DNA of 53,181 nt from a virus, in IMG/VR virus record IMGVR_UViG_3300034284_000679, positions 1 through 53,181 of that record; one strand, 5' to 3'. Both the position numbers and the translations under genes were made by a program. Shown in pieces: positions 9,001 to 17,462 of this stretch. Each line of letters starts with the position of its first letter. Position 1 is the stretch's first letter. The notes under the pieces were generated by a model, which saw only the letters and a program-made list of their open reading frames with translations, was not told the DNA's origin and did not search any database.

Positions 9001-9127
9001 CTCCACCGGGGTTAAATATTTGCAAATTGCCAAAGTCATCAAGTTGAATATAGGCGTCAACATTGCCGCTATCATCCTTGAAGTCTATAAGACCGCTTGC
9101 CGGGGTAATTACTACATTTTTTGGCAT
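6029..9127 (-). CDS. Repeat-rich long tail-fibre protein (fibre A)
   Basis: The 1032-aa fibre-type protein has low-complexity Asn/Ala/Thr-rich beta repeats. Residues about 275-375 are four 25-aa units containing LTQNNSITAAFLAANSA. Five copies of a second motif of the form TSNTTGALTVAGGVGIxGN are spread from about residue 110 to the end. A conserved block (GDNIITLNAELPVSVTPSE, then WIESAGKWQANSG) is shared with fibres B and C. The protein ends in ADVLALSIALG, a tail also seen on the 86-aa protein at 31678. By analogy it forms a trimeric fibre or connector; receptor specificity is unknown. No enzymatic domain is seen. The gene is immediately upstream of gp13. Confidence 0.7.
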   Translation of the reverse strand: MPKNVVITPASGLIDFKDDSGNVDAYIQLDDFGNLQIFNPGGDISLGDTASDIYVGDGITSVDIIFEQNGSVRALAGKTLTLGQSNSSIALASQITSNVTINGSVNISNTIASTSNLTGALTVAGGVGIAGNLSVTNATVNGQLGISAPNDSAARLKITATGSGAVFNQADNSNIFFQTQGVNRLTIADATGNGTLQGNLTVQGTSTSVSNTTGALTVAGGLGVSGNVYSGGVYDTGVNIIGFAGRAFNHANAAFTSANLINGIDTTQNNSITAAFLAANSAATLSAATDLTQNNSITAAFLAANSAATLSAATDLTQNNSITAAFLAANSAATLSAATDLTQNNSITAAFLAANSAATLSAATDLTQNNSITAAFTRANNSISANAGGTITGDLVVTGNLTISGQTTYANTINVQLGDNIITLNAELPVSVTPSENAGFEINRGNTLANASLLWIESAGKWQANSGSATGAYFIGSESAGIYANGAFAAANAAGTTNITQNNSITASFTQANLAVVNALAASNYANAAFLIANASLLIDTTQNNSITAAFAVANQSLLIDTTQNNSITAAFTAANNRVLKTGDTMTGNLVINATGSHGLIVTNTSTSGAIAFGGTNGRTLRALQGGSTSNFDFDASQVYYNGDLLVGGKLSSPNSTTANLFLTATYNGATIFTDRGVYVACTNAAISNSSGALILNGGAGIGGNFYNRGGSALYISANTFGDGGTNSGANALVYINQTNGWSGNQPWSLFVNGYSNLAGLRINGSDTPRALHKTTAGNLGFSLSDGTSVISFGPQNGTFAFTVAPPYNTGVSANNYIQVRPGNTGVNANGVFITVEGVDANSDINIVPKGINGKVNIYSTVASTSNTTGSLVLNGGLGITGNLFMSSANNFTGSGSGSSYRLGWTDNYFHRSNQFGGVQFTGTYLSLLTNTYVETGYNLVIRGQIYNDFGDLRVFFNAASGVNVANVQAATTNTSGSLIVYGGAGIRGNVYSGGIYLTGATSNGITFTDGTKQTSAGAGIADVLALSIALG
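8004..8303 (-). repeat. Four tandem 75-bp repeats in fibre A
   Basis: Units begin at 8004, 8079, 8154 and 8229, each 75 bp (25 aa). The first two are identical to each other, and the last two are nearly identical to each other but differ from the first pair (AABB pattern). This suggests pairwise duplication by unequal recombination, in frame with the fibre. Confidence 0.9.
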
Positions 9128-11593
9128 TTATTTTAATCTTCCACCTAGTCTTAATCTTCTTTGTAGTTGTGCCAGTAAACTTCCAGTTCCAATCAAGGCC
9201 TGGTTAGATTGGCTACCATTAATTGAAGCAAATGCTGGTACAGCATACGGTTTATCTAATGTAACATTAATATTTTTCATCCAGCACCCCTCAGAAGTGG
9301 TAGCAGAGTCATGATGAACACCTATGTTTATGAAACGAGAAAATGCAACTGGAGCAATTGTTAACTCAAGGGTTTCATAAGCACTGGTTGCTGCAGCACT
9401 AAATCGTGTGGATTGTGTACCTCCAGCCATCCAAGTACTGTAATTTCCTCCTGCATTGCTTAGCTGATTAGGTGTAGTTCCAGAAACAACATCTCTTGCT
9501 TCGAATGTAGGATATGCACCAGAAAATCCTGGTGCTAATTTAATTTGCGCTCTTGCTCTTGCCGTAACACCTGCTGGAATAAAAACTGATTCAAACCACC
9601 CACTCCCGTAGTCGGCTCCATCCGCTATCCAATAAACTCTCCATGCGTTTTCAACCGCATCCCAAAATCTTACCGAAAGATAATTTTGTTGATAGATAGC
9701 ATCGTATTCCATATTATGTTCAATAACATTTCCAGAAGCACCATTGTGCCCTCTATCAATATGACCACCGTGATAACTTCCTCTAACCTGAAGATTATTA
9801 GCTGCAGGCGAATAACCACTGGCAAAATTAAATATAGAATATATTAAAGTGTTAGCATTGTACGGATCCATTTCCATACCTCTTCTGTTACCTGTGTGTT
9901 TATGTTTATAGTAGGCTCTAAAAAAACCACTAACAAAATTAAGGTAGTCAGTACCATCAGAAATATAATGATGAATTCCTATATTACCATCATACCAATG
10001 GAATCTACCTGCTCTAACTGAACGAGAAACATAAACATAACCAACTTCTGCCCACTCACTACCTCCTTCTAATCTACACCCCCATGCTTCACTAGCAACT
10101 GATATACTGTTGTAGAGAGCCATACCTTCTCGATACCATAAAACATATGAAGCGTTAAATCTACCTTGTACATGACTACATCTTATCTGGTCATATCTAC
10201 CATAAATCCAAAATCCACCTAAATCACGGGTAGAGTTTGAGCCTGTCATTACAATGCCTTCTAACCAAGAATTTTGACTGTGTGCTGGTACAGTATTTGT
10301 TAAAGTAACAGACAAACTCACATTGGCTTTCCAATTACCAGCAGCTAGATATAGACCTCCTTCTGCTTGACCTTGACTACTGCCTGCATACTTTAAATAA
10401 ACATCTTTAAAAATTATTGCTCTTGAGTAATTGGTGCCACCTGGTTCAATATACACTCCATAATAGTCGGTGTTTGGAGTAACTGGTTCTATAACTACAT
10501 CTCGTGTCAAACGATTGACCAATGCCCCAGAAACTACATTGTAACCAATAGCGGCAGTGAGGGTAATAACATTCCCAGAAACGGATGAAATAGTATGTTT
10601 ATATCTCGGACCAGGGGTTTCATTCCCATACGCGCTTTGAGCATAATCGGTTGTTCCTCCACATTCACTTCTGGCTTCAATCCAAATATCATTACCTGCC
10701 ACAAACATATTTGCATTAGCAACTGTGATTGTTGTGGCTGCTGCAAGAGAAGAAACTGTTGTAACAGTAGCACACTTTCTAACCTTGTTATTGATAGTGT
10801 GAATCTTATCAGACCCGGTTTCATAAACAGTTAACCCGGTTACAGTACCAGTAACAGAACCAGATAATATTAATCTATTAGAAAAATATTCAATTGCGCT
10901 AATTGTGTGTATATTTCTATTTGCACCTGTGCCAAAAATAATAATCTGACCAGCACGAAATACTTTTGAATTAGCAACTGTTAGTATGGTTCCTGATGCT
11001 GAAACCACAGTGGACTCAGGACCGACAAACTGTCTAAAATAAACCGTATTACTGTCTATATCGTGAATCCAAAACCCTTCATCTCTAAGAGTTGATGCAC
11101 CTGCATTTCCTGCTTGTGTGGTTGTATTGTCAAATATAGCGAACCATTCACCTACCGCAAAATTGGTAGCGGATGTAAAAGCAAAACTTGTTGCTCTTTC
11201 ATTTGCCCCAGCTGAAAGGGTGGTAGTTGGCATGCCATCACTACCTTCCATAATAACACTCGCCCCAGTCTCTCCTACCCCATATAGAATATGTGAAGAT
11301 GTAGCTGTTCCTCTAAATTGTAAGGTATGACCTGCCCGGGCATGATAAGTACCTGCAGTTCTTACACGTAGTCTACCGTTCATTCTAAGTACAGTAGTTG
11401 TATTTAATTGGGTCTGTAGAATTCCACGAATATCGCTATCATCAAACCCATTGGTAACAGGTGTAGATACATTGTATATAACAGTATGACCGGCTGCGAT
11501 ACTGAACGAATCACCATCAACAGGGACAACCCCGCCTACCCAAGTACCTGTTGCATCAAAATTACCAGAAGCGGTTGATGTTATTACTGCCAT
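9128..11593 (-). CDS. Large tail-associated protein with a G8-like N-terminus
   Basis: The 821-aa protein begins ASGNFDATGTWVGGVVPVDGDSFSIAAGHTVIYN, which resembles the start of G8-type beta domains (tW...g.vP..gd.v.I..g.tv). The body is rich in Gly, Asn and Tyr, with regularly spaced beta-strand patterns consistent with a beta-helix (for example SSHILYGVGETGASVIMEG and VIEHNMEYDAIYQQNYLSVR). The last 100 residues (TLELTIAPVAFSRFINIGVH) look like a separate beta domain. I recognise no catalytic motif. It lies between two long fibre genes, its start shares a base with the small gene upstream (TAATG), and it is probably a receptor-binding or tailspike-like protein. A polysaccharide lyase/hydrolase activity is possible but not shown. 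Confidence 0.55.
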   Translation of the reverse strand: MAVITSTASGNFDATGTWVGGVVPVDGDSFSIAAGHTVIYNVSTPVTNGFDDSDIRGILQTQLNTTTVLRMNGRLRVRTAGTYHARAGHTLQFRGTATSSHILYGVGETGASVIMEGSDGMPTTTLSAGANERATSFAFTSATNFAVGEWFAIFDNTTTQAGNAGASTLRDEGFWIHDIDSNTVYFRQFVGPESTVVSASGTILTVANSKVFRAGQIIIFGTGANRNIHTISAIEYFSNRLILSGSVTGTVTGLTVYETGSDKIHTINNKVRKCATVTTVSSLAAATTITVANANMFVAGNDIWIEARSECGGTTDYAQSAYGNETPGPRYKHTISSVSGNVITLTAAIGYNVVSGALVNRLTRDVVIEPVTPNTDYYGVYIEPGGTNYSRAIIFKDVYLKYAGSSQGQAEGGLYLAAGNWKANVSLSVTLTNTVPAHSQNSWLEGIVMTGSNSTRDLGGFWIYGRYDQIRCSHVQGRFNASYVLWYREGMALYNSISVASEAWGCRLEGGSEWAEVGYVYVSRSVRAGRFHWYDGNIGIHHYISDGTDYLNFVSGFFRAYYKHKHTGNRRGMEMDPYNANTLIYSIFNFASGYSPAANNLQVRGSYHGGHIDRGHNGASGNVIEHNMEYDAIYQQNYLSVRFWDAVENAWRVYWIADGADYGSGWFESVFIPAGVTARARAQIKLAPGFSGAYPTFEARDVVSGTTPNQLSNAGGNYSTWMAGGTQSTRFSAAATSAYETLELTIAPVAFSRFINIGVHHDSATTSEGCWMKNINVTLDKPYAVPAFASINGSQSNQALIGTGSLLAQLQRRLRLGGRLK

Positions 11594-11760
11594 TATATGC
11601 CTGTCATTATTTTAATATTAGGGTCAAACATTTCAGGATCCGGTCTAGATAATTCAAGTATGAGCTTACCCTCGACTACCCCGATTTCATTTACAGATAT
11701 TGTGGAATCTTCACACTCTGCATCTAAAGTGTCTAGGTTTATAATTAGTTTTATTAACAT
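11593..11760 (-). CDS. Small 55-aa protein of unknown function
   Basis: An open frame of 55 codons runs from the ATG at 11760 to a TAA that shares its last base with the next gene's ATG (TAATG at 11593). The product starts MLIKLIINLDTLDAEC and ends PNIKIMTGI. It has a hydrophobic strand, then an acidic stretch with NEIGVVEGKLILEL. I do not recognise the family. The tight overlap, the AATAAATA octamer just upstream and the lack of any other gene in this 187-base gap support it as real. A partner or chaperone of the adjacent fibre is conceivable but unproven. Confidence 0.6.
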   Translation of the reverse strand: MLIKLIINLDTLDAECEDSTISVNEIGVVEGKLILELSRPDPEMFDPNIKIMTGI

Positions 11761-11765
11761 AATAG

Positions 11766-11773
11766 TATTTATT
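11766..11773 (-). promoter_or_regulatory. AATAAATA late-promoter-like octamer
   Basis: AATAAATACTATT precedes the 55-aa gene, with 5 bases from octamer to ATG. It is the same form as the T4 late TATAAATA box with one change. The leader would be almost absent. Confidence 0.35.
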
Positions 11774-11779
11774 GTATAA

Positions 11780-14700
11780 TTAAATTTCTACCTGGAGCTT
11801 ACTCACATCAACTCGCTCGGCAAATATTGTGTAGAAACATTTAAGCTTATCTACTGTATTATCTTCAATACCAATTGTTACTGTATTGTTGACTATATTT
11901 TCAACAAATAATTTCTGATAATTACCAATAGATGATAATTGCACAGTTATAGAATTCGGATCAATCAGTTTAACCCAGTAGTCAGGTAACTCGATAGTGG
12001 TTGTTCCTTCTAATTGACCACGAACATAAACTCCGTTCTCTGGACCTTCAAGAGAACCATATCGTAATTGCATACCTTCTTTTAGTGGATGTTTAATTAC
12101 GAATGACTTAGTTGTGGCAGATAAAGTACCTACAATAACCAAGTTACCGGTCATCGTATCGCCAGTTTTTAATACTCGGTTATTGGCTGCGGTAAATGCC
12201 GCTGTAATACTATTGTTCTGAGTTGTATCTGTAGCAGTAGCTGCATTGGCAGCTGCGAAGGCACCGTTAGCGTAAATTGCGGCACTATTAGCCGTAGTAA
12301 ACGCAGCCGTGATACTATTGTTTTGAGTAGTGTTTGTTGTAGTGGCTGCGTTAGCTGCCGCAAAAGCACCATTAGCATAAATTCCAGCAGAGTTAGCTGC
12401 AATGAAAGATGCTGTAATACTATTGTTCTGTGTTAAATCGGTTGCAGCTGATAGTGTTACAGCTGCATTGGCTGCCGTAAAGGCACCATTAGCGTAAATG
12501 CCGGCACTATTTGCAGCAATAAATGCGGCAGTGATACTATTGTTTTGTGTAGTATTAATTGTAGACTGCAATGTAGCAGCAGTATTACCTGCTAAGAAAG
12601 CAGCTGCAGCCGTATTTGTTACCGATGTGATGTTGGTGTTTTGTGTTGCATCAGTAGCAGCTGATAATGTAGCTGCTGAATTGGCTGCTAAGAAAGCAGC
12701 TGTAACAACGGCTTCATTAGCAAGGAAATAAGCACCAGTTGCAGAACCACTATTTGCTTGCCACTTACCAGAAGCCTCAATCCACAATAGTGATGAGTTA
12801 GCAAAAGTATTACCACGATTGATTTCAATACCAGCATTTTCTACTGGTGTTACTGATGTTGGTAACTCAGCATTCAATGTGATAAGGTTGTCACCAACTA
12901 AGAGTTGTACTGTATTGGAATAAGTTGTTTGACCACTAATTGTTAAGTTACCAGTAACAACTAAATCTCCAGTGATTGTACCACCCGCATTTGCGCTAAT
13001 AGAATTATTAGCTCTGATAAAAGCGGCCGTTATGGAATTGTTCTGTGTTAAATCGGTAGCAGCTGATAGTGTAGCAGCTGAGTTAGCCGCCAAGAAAGCA
13101 GCCGTTATGGAATTATTTTGAGTTACATCAGTTGCAGCTGATAATGTAGCAGCTGAATTGGCTGCTAAGAAAGCAGCTGCAGCCGTATTTGTTACCGATG
13201 TGATGTTGGTATTCTGAGTTGCATCGGTAGCTGCTGATAAAGTGGCTGCTGAATTAGCAGCTAAGAAAGCAGCTGTAATACTATTATTTTGCGTTGTATT
13301 AATTGTAGACTGCAATGTAGCAGCAGTATTACCTGCTAAGAAAGCAGCTTCAGCCGTATTTGTTACGGATGTAATGTTGGTATTCTGAGTTGTATTGATA
13401 CCAGACTGTAATGTTGTAGTTGCATTGGCTGCCGTAAAGGCACCATTAGCGTAAATGCCGGCACTATTTGCAGCAATAAATGCGGCAGTAATACTATTAT
13501 TTTGTGTTGTATCTACACCATTGGCCAAGTTGGCAGAAATGAATGCGGCATTTGCAGTATTGAAAGCTGCATTGGCAAAAGCAATGACCTCAACGCCTCC
13601 ATCATAAACTGCGTCTGCATATACGTTCCCTCTTACCCCAACGCCTCCATCGACAACCAATGCGCCTGTTGAGTTAGATACAGAGGTGGCTGCATTGTAG
13701 ATGTGGACGTTACCGCCATACTGTGCCATGGAAATCCATCCATTGGCATCAACATCAATAACAGGCAAACCAGAAATGTCATTAACTGAGAATATACTAC
13801 CTGCAGCCATGCTGTCGGTAATAGAGAACAACTCGCCAGCATTACCTGAGAACGACAATGTTCCACCATTCAACATTCTCATGGTGATGGTGTTTTGTGT
13901 ATTTGGACTTACGAATGCAGTATTAGACTGGATGGTTAATGATGCACCATTACCAGTAATTGTTACATTACTTGATATGATGACGTTACCGGTGATTGTG
14001 CCACCAGTGTTAGCATTCAGACTATTGTTTGCTCTTGTGTAAGCGGCATTAGCCTGAACAAAGGCCGCTGTTAAACTATTGTTTTGTGTGAGGTTTGTTG
14101 TTGTAGCTGCATTAGCAACTGCAAAAGCACCATTAGCATAGTTACTTGCTGATAATGCATTAACAATAGCAAGATTGGCCTGCGTAAAAGAGGCCGTGAT
14201 ACTATTGTTTTGTGTAACATTAATTGCATCAGTAGTTGTTGTGTTTGCAAATGATGTGCTGTTTAAACCATCCAATAAGTCAGCATCAAGACCAGAACCT
14301 GCACCATCAACTGAGGTAATAAAACCAAGAAGTTGAGTATTGGAGATTGCACCAGATACACCACCAACAGATGTAACTGTACCACCACCTGAACCAGCAT
14401 TGGCAGTATATTGTCTTGTACCATCGGAGAACTGGACATAACCAGTTGTCGCAAGTGCAGGTGTACTTAAAACACCAGCATCTGTTAATGAAAGAATAGT
14501 GGCTGTATAACCACTATTAACAACTTCCATATCACCAATGCTGTTCACACGGAAATGTTTAGAACCATTTGCCGCAGTTGAGTTATGAGCCTCTAAGAAA
14601 CCATGATAATTTGCACCACCTTTTTGATTGGTGCCTCTTGATATAAAAGAGGAATCGCCAGGAGAACCAGCTGACCTGACACTACCACCAACTGTGAGTG

Positions 14701-14950
14701 TGCCATTGGCCTTTATGATAGAAAGGTTCGCAGTTGAACCTAGAACACCTGAATCATTAAATTGGACTTCACCATTCAGACCAGCAGGACCAGTTGCGGT
14801 ATCTGTTGATATAAAAAATATTGCACCATTGGGTTTCGCATAGAAAATCTTACCATCAGCTGAGTTGATGGAAATCTCACCATTGGCCAAGGTTGCAGGA
14901 ACATTACCTGCAACCGTTGAGTGCTTAATCTGAATTGTTGTATTTGCCAT
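11780..14950 (-). CDS. Repeat-rich long tail-fibre protein (fibre B)
   Basis: The 1056-aa protein opens MANTTIQIKHSTVAGNVPATLANGEISINSADG, a common fibre N-terminus also found in fibre C (MANTVIQLKFSTVNAAPTTL). The middle is built of many TQNNSITAAF / AANSAATLSAATD units, alternating with TQNTNITSVTNTAAAAF units. It carries the block NLITLNAELPTSVTPVENAG shared with fibres A and C. The C-terminal 115 residues (KSFVIKHPLKEGMQLRYGSLEGPENGVYV then TTIELPDYWVKLI) form a distinct domain frequent at the ends of phage fibres. I see no clear autocleavage motif in it. Its ATG shares a base with the upstream stop. Confidence 0.72.
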   Translation of the reverse strand: MANTTIQIKHSTVAGNVPATLANGEISINSADGKIFYAKPNGAIFFISTDTATGPAGLNGEVQFNDSGVLGSTANLSIIKANGTLTVGGSVRSAGSPGDSSFISRGTNQKGGANYHGFLEAHNSTAANGSKHFRVNSIGDMEVVNSGYTATILSLTDAGVLSTPALATTGYVQFSDGTRQYTANAGSGGGTVTSVGGVSGAISNTQLLGFITSVDGAGSGLDADLLDGLNSTSFANTTTTDAINVTQNNSITASFTQANLAIVNALSASNYANGAFAVANAATTTNLTQNNSLTAAFVQANAAYTRANNSLNANTGGTITGNVIISSNVTITGNGASLTIQSNTAFVSPNTQNTITMRMLNGGTLSFSGNAGELFSITDSMAAGSIFSVNDISGLPVIDVDANGWISMAQYGGNVHIYNAATSVSNSTGALVVDGGVGVRGNVYADAVYDGGVEVIAFANAAFNTANAAFISANLANGVDTTQNNSITAAFIAANSAGIYANGAFTAANATTTLQSGINTTQNTNITSVTNTAEAAFLAGNTAATLQSTINTTQNNSITAAFLAANSAATLSAATDATQNTNITSVTNTAAAAFLAANSAATLSAATDVTQNNSITAAFLAANSAATLSAATDLTQNNSITAAFIRANNSISANAGGTITGDLVVTGNLTISGQTTYSNTVQLLVGDNLITLNAELPTSVTPVENAGIEINRGNTFANSSLLWIEASGKWQANSGSATGAYFLANEAVVTAAFLAANSAATLSAATDATQNTNITSVTNTAAAAFLAGNTAATLQSTINTTQNNSITAAFIAANSAGIYANGAFTAANAAVTLSAATDLTQNNSITASFIAANSAGIYANGAFAAANAATTTNTTQNNSITAAFTTANSAAIYANGAFAAANAATATDTTQNNSITAAFTAANNRVLKTGDTMTGNLVIVGTLSATTKSFVIKHPLKEGMQLRYGSLEGPENGVYVRGQLEGTTTIELPDYWVKLIDPNSITVQLSSIGNYQKLFVENIVNNTVTIGIEDNTVDKLKCFYTIFAERVDVSKLQVEI

Positions 14951-15450
14951 TAGAACGAACTACCGTCTTTTACTTCTTGTTTTTTGGTGATTGGTGGTTC
15001 TTCAAGTAAAAGTACAGGCGCTGGTGTTGGTTCTTCAAACTTCTTGTCAGGATTAATCTTCTTCAATTTAGAAATAGGAACTGCTTGCTCAAGTTTATCA
15101 ATGTATTCTTTAAGCTTGCCAATTTCTCCATCTCTCTCTGTTATCACTGCTTGCAAATCTGCATGTTTACGCATGTAATCATTTAGCGCAGATTGTATTC
15201 TATCTTTTTCCTGATGTGCTGAAGTATTCTGTAAAGCTCTCTGTTTATACGATTCTATTTCCTCGACCAATGGACGAATAGCATTGTATTGATTTTGAGC
15301 TTCAGCCAACTTTGCCTCTAATTCTGCCTTCTGTGTACCAGTGTCCTCAACCATTTTTAGTTGAGTTTGAAACATGAAATTCTGCTTAATGATTGACATT
15401 AAATTGTCAAGCAGAATCTCCTGATAAGTGTTTGAAAATTCCACACTCAT
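14950..15450 (-). CDS. Coiled-coil protein, possible fibre chaperone or structural partner
   Basis: The 166-aa protein is predicted to be mostly alpha-helical. Residues about 35-135 are rich in Glu, Lys, Gln and Ala with heptad-like spacing (ELEAKLAEAQNQYNAIRPLV, ERDGEIGKLKEYIDKLEQAV). The tail is Pro/Glu rich (EEPTPAPVLLLEEPPITKKQ). I recognise no family. It is translated from a strong Shine-Dalgarno (AAAAGGAG) and coupled to fibre B through TAATG. It may be a trimerisation or assembly helper for the fibre next to it, by analogy with small coiled-coil fibre chaperones of T4-like phages; this is inference only. Confidence 0.5.
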   Translation of the reverse strand: MSVEFSNTYQEILLDNLMSIIKQNFMFQTQLKMVEDTGTQKAELEAKLAEAQNQYNAIRPLVEEIESYKQRALQNTSAHQEKDRIQSALNDYMRKHADLQAVITERDGEIGKLKEYIDKLEQAVPISKLKKINPDKKFEEPTPAPVLLLEEPPITKKQEVKDGSSF

Positions 15451-15473
15451 AACAACTCCTTTTCACGATAATA

Positions 15474-16865
15474 TTAGAATGTTCCACCTTGCAAATGTGA
15501 GAAGGTTGGAACACCTGCATTATTTATAGTCAATACATGGCCTTCTGTTGAAGACGATGCTGTAGAAACTGCACCAGTACCTTGACCTAACAAGACACCG
15601 TTTGTTGTAAATGTGGCTGCACCTGTACCGCCTCGAGCGACACCTAGTGTACCAGAAGTAATAGCAGAGGCCGAAATTGCAATAGAAGTAGAGTTAGCGG
15701 TACTGATACGACCGTTTGCCTCAAGTTTAAATGATGCAACAGAAGATGCAGAACCGAAATCGGCAGCCGAAATCGCAATGTTTGTAACGTCTGTGTTAGC
15801 CCTAGTAAATGCACCGTTCGCATAGATTGAAGCACTATTAGCTGCAGCAAATGCACCGTTAGCGTAAATTGAAGCAGTATTGGCCGCAGCAAAGGCACCA
15901 TTTGCATAGATTGAAGCACCACCAGCATTTGCTACCGCAGTATTTGCTTGAGTAAATGCAGCTGTAATGCTGTTGTTTTGTGTAAGATTAACTGCTAAAC
16001 TTTGGTTAGCAGTTGTAAATGCGGCATTGGCCTGAATGAAAGCACCGTTAGCATAAACACCATTTGACTCAGAACCAATAAAGTATGCACCTGTTGCAGC
16101 ACCGCTGTTGGCTTGCCATTTACCAGAAGCTTCAACCCATAGAAAAGAAGCATTCGCTAATGCATTACCACGATTGATTTCAAAACCAGCGTTCTCAGAT
16201 GGTGCAACTGAAACTGGAAGGTCAGCATTCAATGTGATAATGTTATCACCAAGTTGAACGTTGGTTGTATTAGCGTAAGTAGTTGCGCCACTAACTGTAA
16301 AGTTACCAGTAATTACCAAATCACCGGTGATTGTACCGCCTGCATTAGCACTAATAGAATTATTAGCACGGGTGAATGCGGCTACGATACTGTTATTCTG
16401 TGTTAAATCTGTTGCAGCTGATAATGTAGCTGCTGAATTGGCTGCCGCAAAGGCACCGTTAGCATAAATTGAAGCGCTACCTGCATTTGATACAGCAAGG
16501 TTGGCCTGTGTAAATGCAGCTGTAATACTATTGTTCTGTGTAGCATCAATTAATATGGATGCATTAGCAACTGTAAAGGCAGCATTTGCCTGATGGAATG
16601 CATTGTTGGCCTTAGTGTAACCGTCTTGTGCAAACGTTGAAGTTCCTGCCGCATTAGCAGTTGTAAACGCAGCGTTAACTAAGTTGAAGATACCTGCTTG
16701 TTGGTCAAGGTAGAATTTACCACCAATAGCAATTGCACCGGTACCTGCTGGAGAACCAATGTATGCAACGTTACTTACATACGAATACGCTGGTTCTGCA
16801 ACGTTTAGCGTTGTTGGCGCCGCATTTACCGTGGAAAATTTAAGTTGAATTACAGTATTGGCCAT
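15474..16865 (-). CDS. Repeat-rich tail-fibre protein (fibre C)
   Basis: The 463-aa shorter relative of fibres A and B has the start MANTVIQLKFSTVNAAPTTL shared with fibre B, Ala/Asn-rich units such as ASIYANGAFAAANTA, and the shared block NIITLNADLPVSVAPSENAG (about 220-240) followed by WVEASGKWQANSG. The end contains GTLGVARGGTGAATFTTNGV, a motif commonly seen in phage fibres, and closes with LQGGTF. The next protein (85 aa) also ends GGTF. Its position suggests that it and the small genes after it form one fibre assembly. Receptor unknown. Confidence 0.7.
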   Translation of the reverse strand: MANTVIQLKFSTVNAAPTTLNVAEPAYSYVSNVAYIGSPAGTGAIAIGGKFYLDQQAGIFNLVNAAFTTANAAGTSTFAQDGYTKANNAFHQANAAFTVANASILIDATQNNSITAAFTQANLAVSNAGSASIYANGAFAAANSAATLSAATDLTQNNSIVAAFTRANNSISANAGGTITGDLVITGNFTVSGATTYANTTNVQLGDNIITLNADLPVSVAPSENAGFEINRGNALANASFLWVEASGKWQANSGAATGAYFIGSESNGVYANGAFIQANAAFTTANQSLAVNLTQNNSITAAFTQANTAVANAGGASIYANGAFAAANTASIYANGAFAAANSASIYANGAFTRANTDVTNIAISAADFGSASSVASFKLEANGRISTANSTSIAISASAITSGTLGVARGGTGAATFTTNGVLLGQGTGAVSTASSSTEGHVLTINNAGVPTFSHLQGGTF

Positions 16866-17123
16866 TTAAAAAGTGCCTCCAGTTATTATTGTTATTGTGC
16901 CTGTGAGGTCTGTTGTTGGTTGAACCTCGAAAGTGTTTGTTGTTGAGTTAAAAACAAAAGTGTAACCATTGGCAACACCCGCTGTCGAAACTCCACCAAC
17001 TTCATTAATAGATACGTTTGGTTTTGGTCGAAAATTATTGGAAACAATCGTGGTCCTATTTGACTGGTTGAGTGTTGTTCTTCCAATAGAACCTGTTGTA
17101 TTAATTTTAGCTATTATAGCCAT
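16866..17123 (-). CDS. Small structural protein of 85 aa, unrecognised
   Basis: The 85-aa protein starts MAIIAKINTTGSIGRTTLNQ and ends TITIITGGTF, the same terminal GGTF as fibre C next door. The centre, NVSINEVGGVSTAGVANGYT, then TNTFEVQPTTDL, has the beta-rich, Thr/Asn-rich composition of the flanking fibre genes. Genes are fused end to start on both sides (TAATG upstream, adjacent TAA-ATG downstream), so it is translated together with fibre C and the 111-aa protein. The function is not known; a minor fibre or tail component is likely from context. Confidence 0.55.
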   Translation of the reverse strand: MAIIAKINTTGSIGRTTLNQSNRTTIVSNNFRPKPNVSINEVGGVSTAGVANGYTFVFNSTTNTFEVQPTTDLTGTITIITGGTF

Positions 17124-17458
17124 TATATGCGTGTTACTCCAGGTGCTACTACCACAATTCCTTCAACTACTCTGGTTGTCACAGATTGTGGAGAAGTAAT
17201 AATAACATCGTACATATAACGACCAGGAGTTAAGTTGGCTGTGTTAGCCGAGGTCATGGAAATAGTTACTTCACCGTTTGCTGTGCCTGTGACAGAAGCG
17301 GTGAAGTTAGTTGCTGTTGTTGAATAGAACGATTTACGCAGTTGTGATGATGCGCTATAACCATATAGATTAATAGCATCGCCAGCAGTATCTTCTACAT
17401 TGATTGTAGAGGAAAAAGATGCGTATTGTTCAATCGTTATCTCGGAATAAGCGGCCAA
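17123..17458 (-). CDS. Ig-like minor tail protein of 111 aa, TTG start
   Basis: The 111-aa protein begins at a TTG codon (17458) supported by a GGGAG Shine-Dalgarno six bases upstream. The sequence (EQYASFSSTINVEDTAGDAINLYGYSASSQLRKSFYST... then GEVTISMTSANTANLTPGRYMYDVIIT) has the alternating-strand pattern of an Ig-like or BppU-N-type beta sandwich, widespread in phage tail proteins. The non-ATG start and the hairpin covering its ribosome-binding site suggest expression is held low or timed. It is coupled to the 85-aa gene downstream by TAATG. Confidence 0.6.
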   Translation of the reverse strand: MAAYSEITIEQYASFSSTINVEDTAGDAINLYGYSASSQLRKSFYSTTATNFTASVTGTANGEVTISMTSANTANLTPGRYMYDVIITSPQSVTTRVVEGIVVVAPGVTRI

Positions 17459-17462
17459 AATT

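Noticed and set aside
10595-10834. Plus-strand Cys-rich open frame of 79 codons
   Set aside because: It is an antisense shadow of the 821-aa gene; the Cys runs arise from reading AC/TTG-type codons on the wrong strand.
11597-11779. Plus-strand 60-codon open frame in the gap between fibre B and the G8-like gene
   Set aside because: The minus-strand 55-aa frame with TAATG coupling fits the operon; the plus frame is opposite to all neighbours and has no ribosome site.
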